Below, in pieces: positions 6,302 through 7,141 of a stretch of DNA of 7,141 nucleotides (its first letter is position 1; each line of letters begins with the position of its first letter). The position numbers were made by a program, and so were the translations under genes. Origin of the DNA: Luminiphilus sp. (lineage in GTDB: Bacteria; Pseudomonadota; Gammaproteobacteria; Pseudomonadales; Halieaceae); NCBI GenBank assembly GCA_022425845.1, contig JAKMEU010000084.1:1-7141 (forward strand). The letters run 5' to 3'. The notes beneath the pieces were generated by a model. That model made no database searches and was not told the origin of the DNA. It was given only the letters and a program-made list of their open reading frames with translations.

Positions 6302-7141
6302 ATGGATCAGGAATTCCAGCGGATTGGCCTGCTAGGCCGACGAGAGCATCCCGGGGTCAATCAGATTGTCTCGGATTTGCTTACCCTGCTCGATGCCAGG
6401 GGCGTTGATGTGGTGCTTGAGGACCGACTTGCCACCCTGTCCCATTTTGAAAAGCGGGCGATGCAACCCCGGGATGCCATTGGCGAAACCGTCGATCTGG
6501 CCATTGTGATTGGTGGCGATGGGTCGCTGCTGAGCGCAGCCCGGACCCTGGCCCGGCACAATACCCCGGTGATTGGCATCAACAGGGGGCGCCTGGGTTT
6601 TCTTACGGACGTCAGCCCCGATGACCTGGTCGCTCAGGTAACTGCTGTGCTGGAGGGTGACTACAAGCGGGAATCGCGTTTTTTGCTCGATGCGCAGGTT
6701 GTTCGGGCTGGCAAGGCGATCGGGGAGGCCGAGGCACTTAATGATGTGGTGGTCAACTCAGGCACATCAGCAAAAATGATTGAGTTTGAGCTGACGGTTG
6801 ACGGCGAATTCGTATACCGAATGAACGCTGATGGTCTGATTCTTGCGACCCCGACGGGGTCGACGGCGTACTCCATGTCTGGCGGCGGCCCCATTATGAA
6901 CCCAGCGTTGGACGCCATTGTTTTGGTCCCCATGTTTTCCCATTCCCTGACCAGTCGGCCCATTGTCGTGCACGGTGATTCAGAGATTCGCCTCGACATT
7001 GTCCCGCGCAACAGGATAAACCCGTTGGTTACCTGCGACGGGCAGGTATCCCTGACTGCGCTGCCGGGGGATGCTGTCATGGTGAGCAAGAAGAAGGAAC
7101 GACTGACCCTTTTACATCCCCCGGGGCATAGTTTCTACGCC
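6302..7141 (+). CDS. nadK: NAD kinase, 3' end beyond the window
   Basis: NAD kinase uses ATP to phosphorylate NAD to NADP in the cytoplasm, the only de novo source of NADP. The 280 visible residues carry the family's motifs in order: GGDGS (71-75) for phosphate binding, NRGRLGFLTD (94-103), LNDVVV (146-151, the NE/D motif, here Asp), and TPTGSTAYS (183-191). The C-terminal CDGQ (245-248) and HPPGHSFYA (272-280) match the family's tail, so probably only about 10-15 residues are missing beyond the window. The start at 6302 is bounded upstream by an in-frame TGA at 6287-6289; only a weak AGGA about 16 bases upstream is seen. Its closeness to the glycosyltransferase gene suggests co-transcription from the lipA side. 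Confidence 0.95.
   Translation, partial: MDQEFQRIGLLGRREHPGVNQIVSDLLTLLDARGVDVVLEDRLATLSHFEKRAMQPRDAIGETVDLAIVIGGDGSLLSAARTLARHNTPVIGINRGRLGFLTDVSPDDLVAQVTAVLEGDYKRESRFLLDAQVVRAGKAIGEAEALNDVVVNSGTSAKMIEFELTVDGEFVYRMNADGLILATPTGSTAYSMSGGGPIMNPALDAIVLVPMFSHSLTSRPIVVHGDSEIRLDIVPRNRINPLVTCDGQVSLTALPGDAVMVSKKKERLTLLHPPGHSFYA

Noticed and set aside
6661..7089. 142-residue open frame on the minus strand
   Set aside because: It is antisense to the conserved NAD kinase motifs (LND and TPTGSTAYS) and has low-complexity Ser/Thr-rich content.

Overview
The window reads as chromosomal DNA of a GC-rich, aerobic proteobacterium, most likely a gammaproteobacterium (my inference from the style of the LipA and NadK proteins and the presence of a ubiquinone-pathway Coq4; no marker fixes the taxon). 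It has two gene blocks facing away from each other. Coding density is high, and I found no tRNA, rRNA, CRISPR array, insertion sequence or integrase.

Left block, minus strand: the contig opens with about 55 bases that are almost pure C. Read on the minus strand this is a G-run with scattered errors, and it replaces the end of the first gene, so it is probably a sequencing or assembly artefact. The first gene (769 down to about 56) is a reductive-dehalogenase-like, cobalamin/iron-sulfur protein without a Tat leader, cut off just before its expected Fe-S cysteines. Upstream of it on the same strand, after 182 bases holding small inverted repeats, lies a Coq4-family ubiquinone biosynthesis gene (1692 to 952) with an intact zinc motif HDLQH-x11-E.

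Right block, plus strand: a 107-base divergent spacer (1693-1799) with three CAGTGT copies separates coq4 from a 706-residue molybdopterin oxidoreductase of the DMSO reductase superfamily. That protein has an N-terminal [4Fe-4S] motif but no Cys or Sec at the usual molybdenum-ligand position. Next comes lipA (lipoyl synthase), whose best start is 4067 and not the upstream ATG at 3980. A glycosyltransferase-like GT-B protein overlaps lipA by one base (TGATG), and NAD kinase (nadK) follows after 40 bases and runs off the window about a dozen codons short of the usual end.

Working together: lipA, the glycosyltransferase and nadK look like one transcription unit of housekeeping genes plus an unexpected sugar-transferase partner. 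The left part (dehalogenase-like protein, Coq4, molybdoenzyme) is a small cluster of redox genes whose joint role cannot be read from sequence alone. I see no convincing new defence or mobile system. The most interesting items are the non-Tat reductive-dehalogenase homologue, the ligand-less molybdoenzyme and the glycosyltransferase with an Asn in place of the family's conserved Glu.
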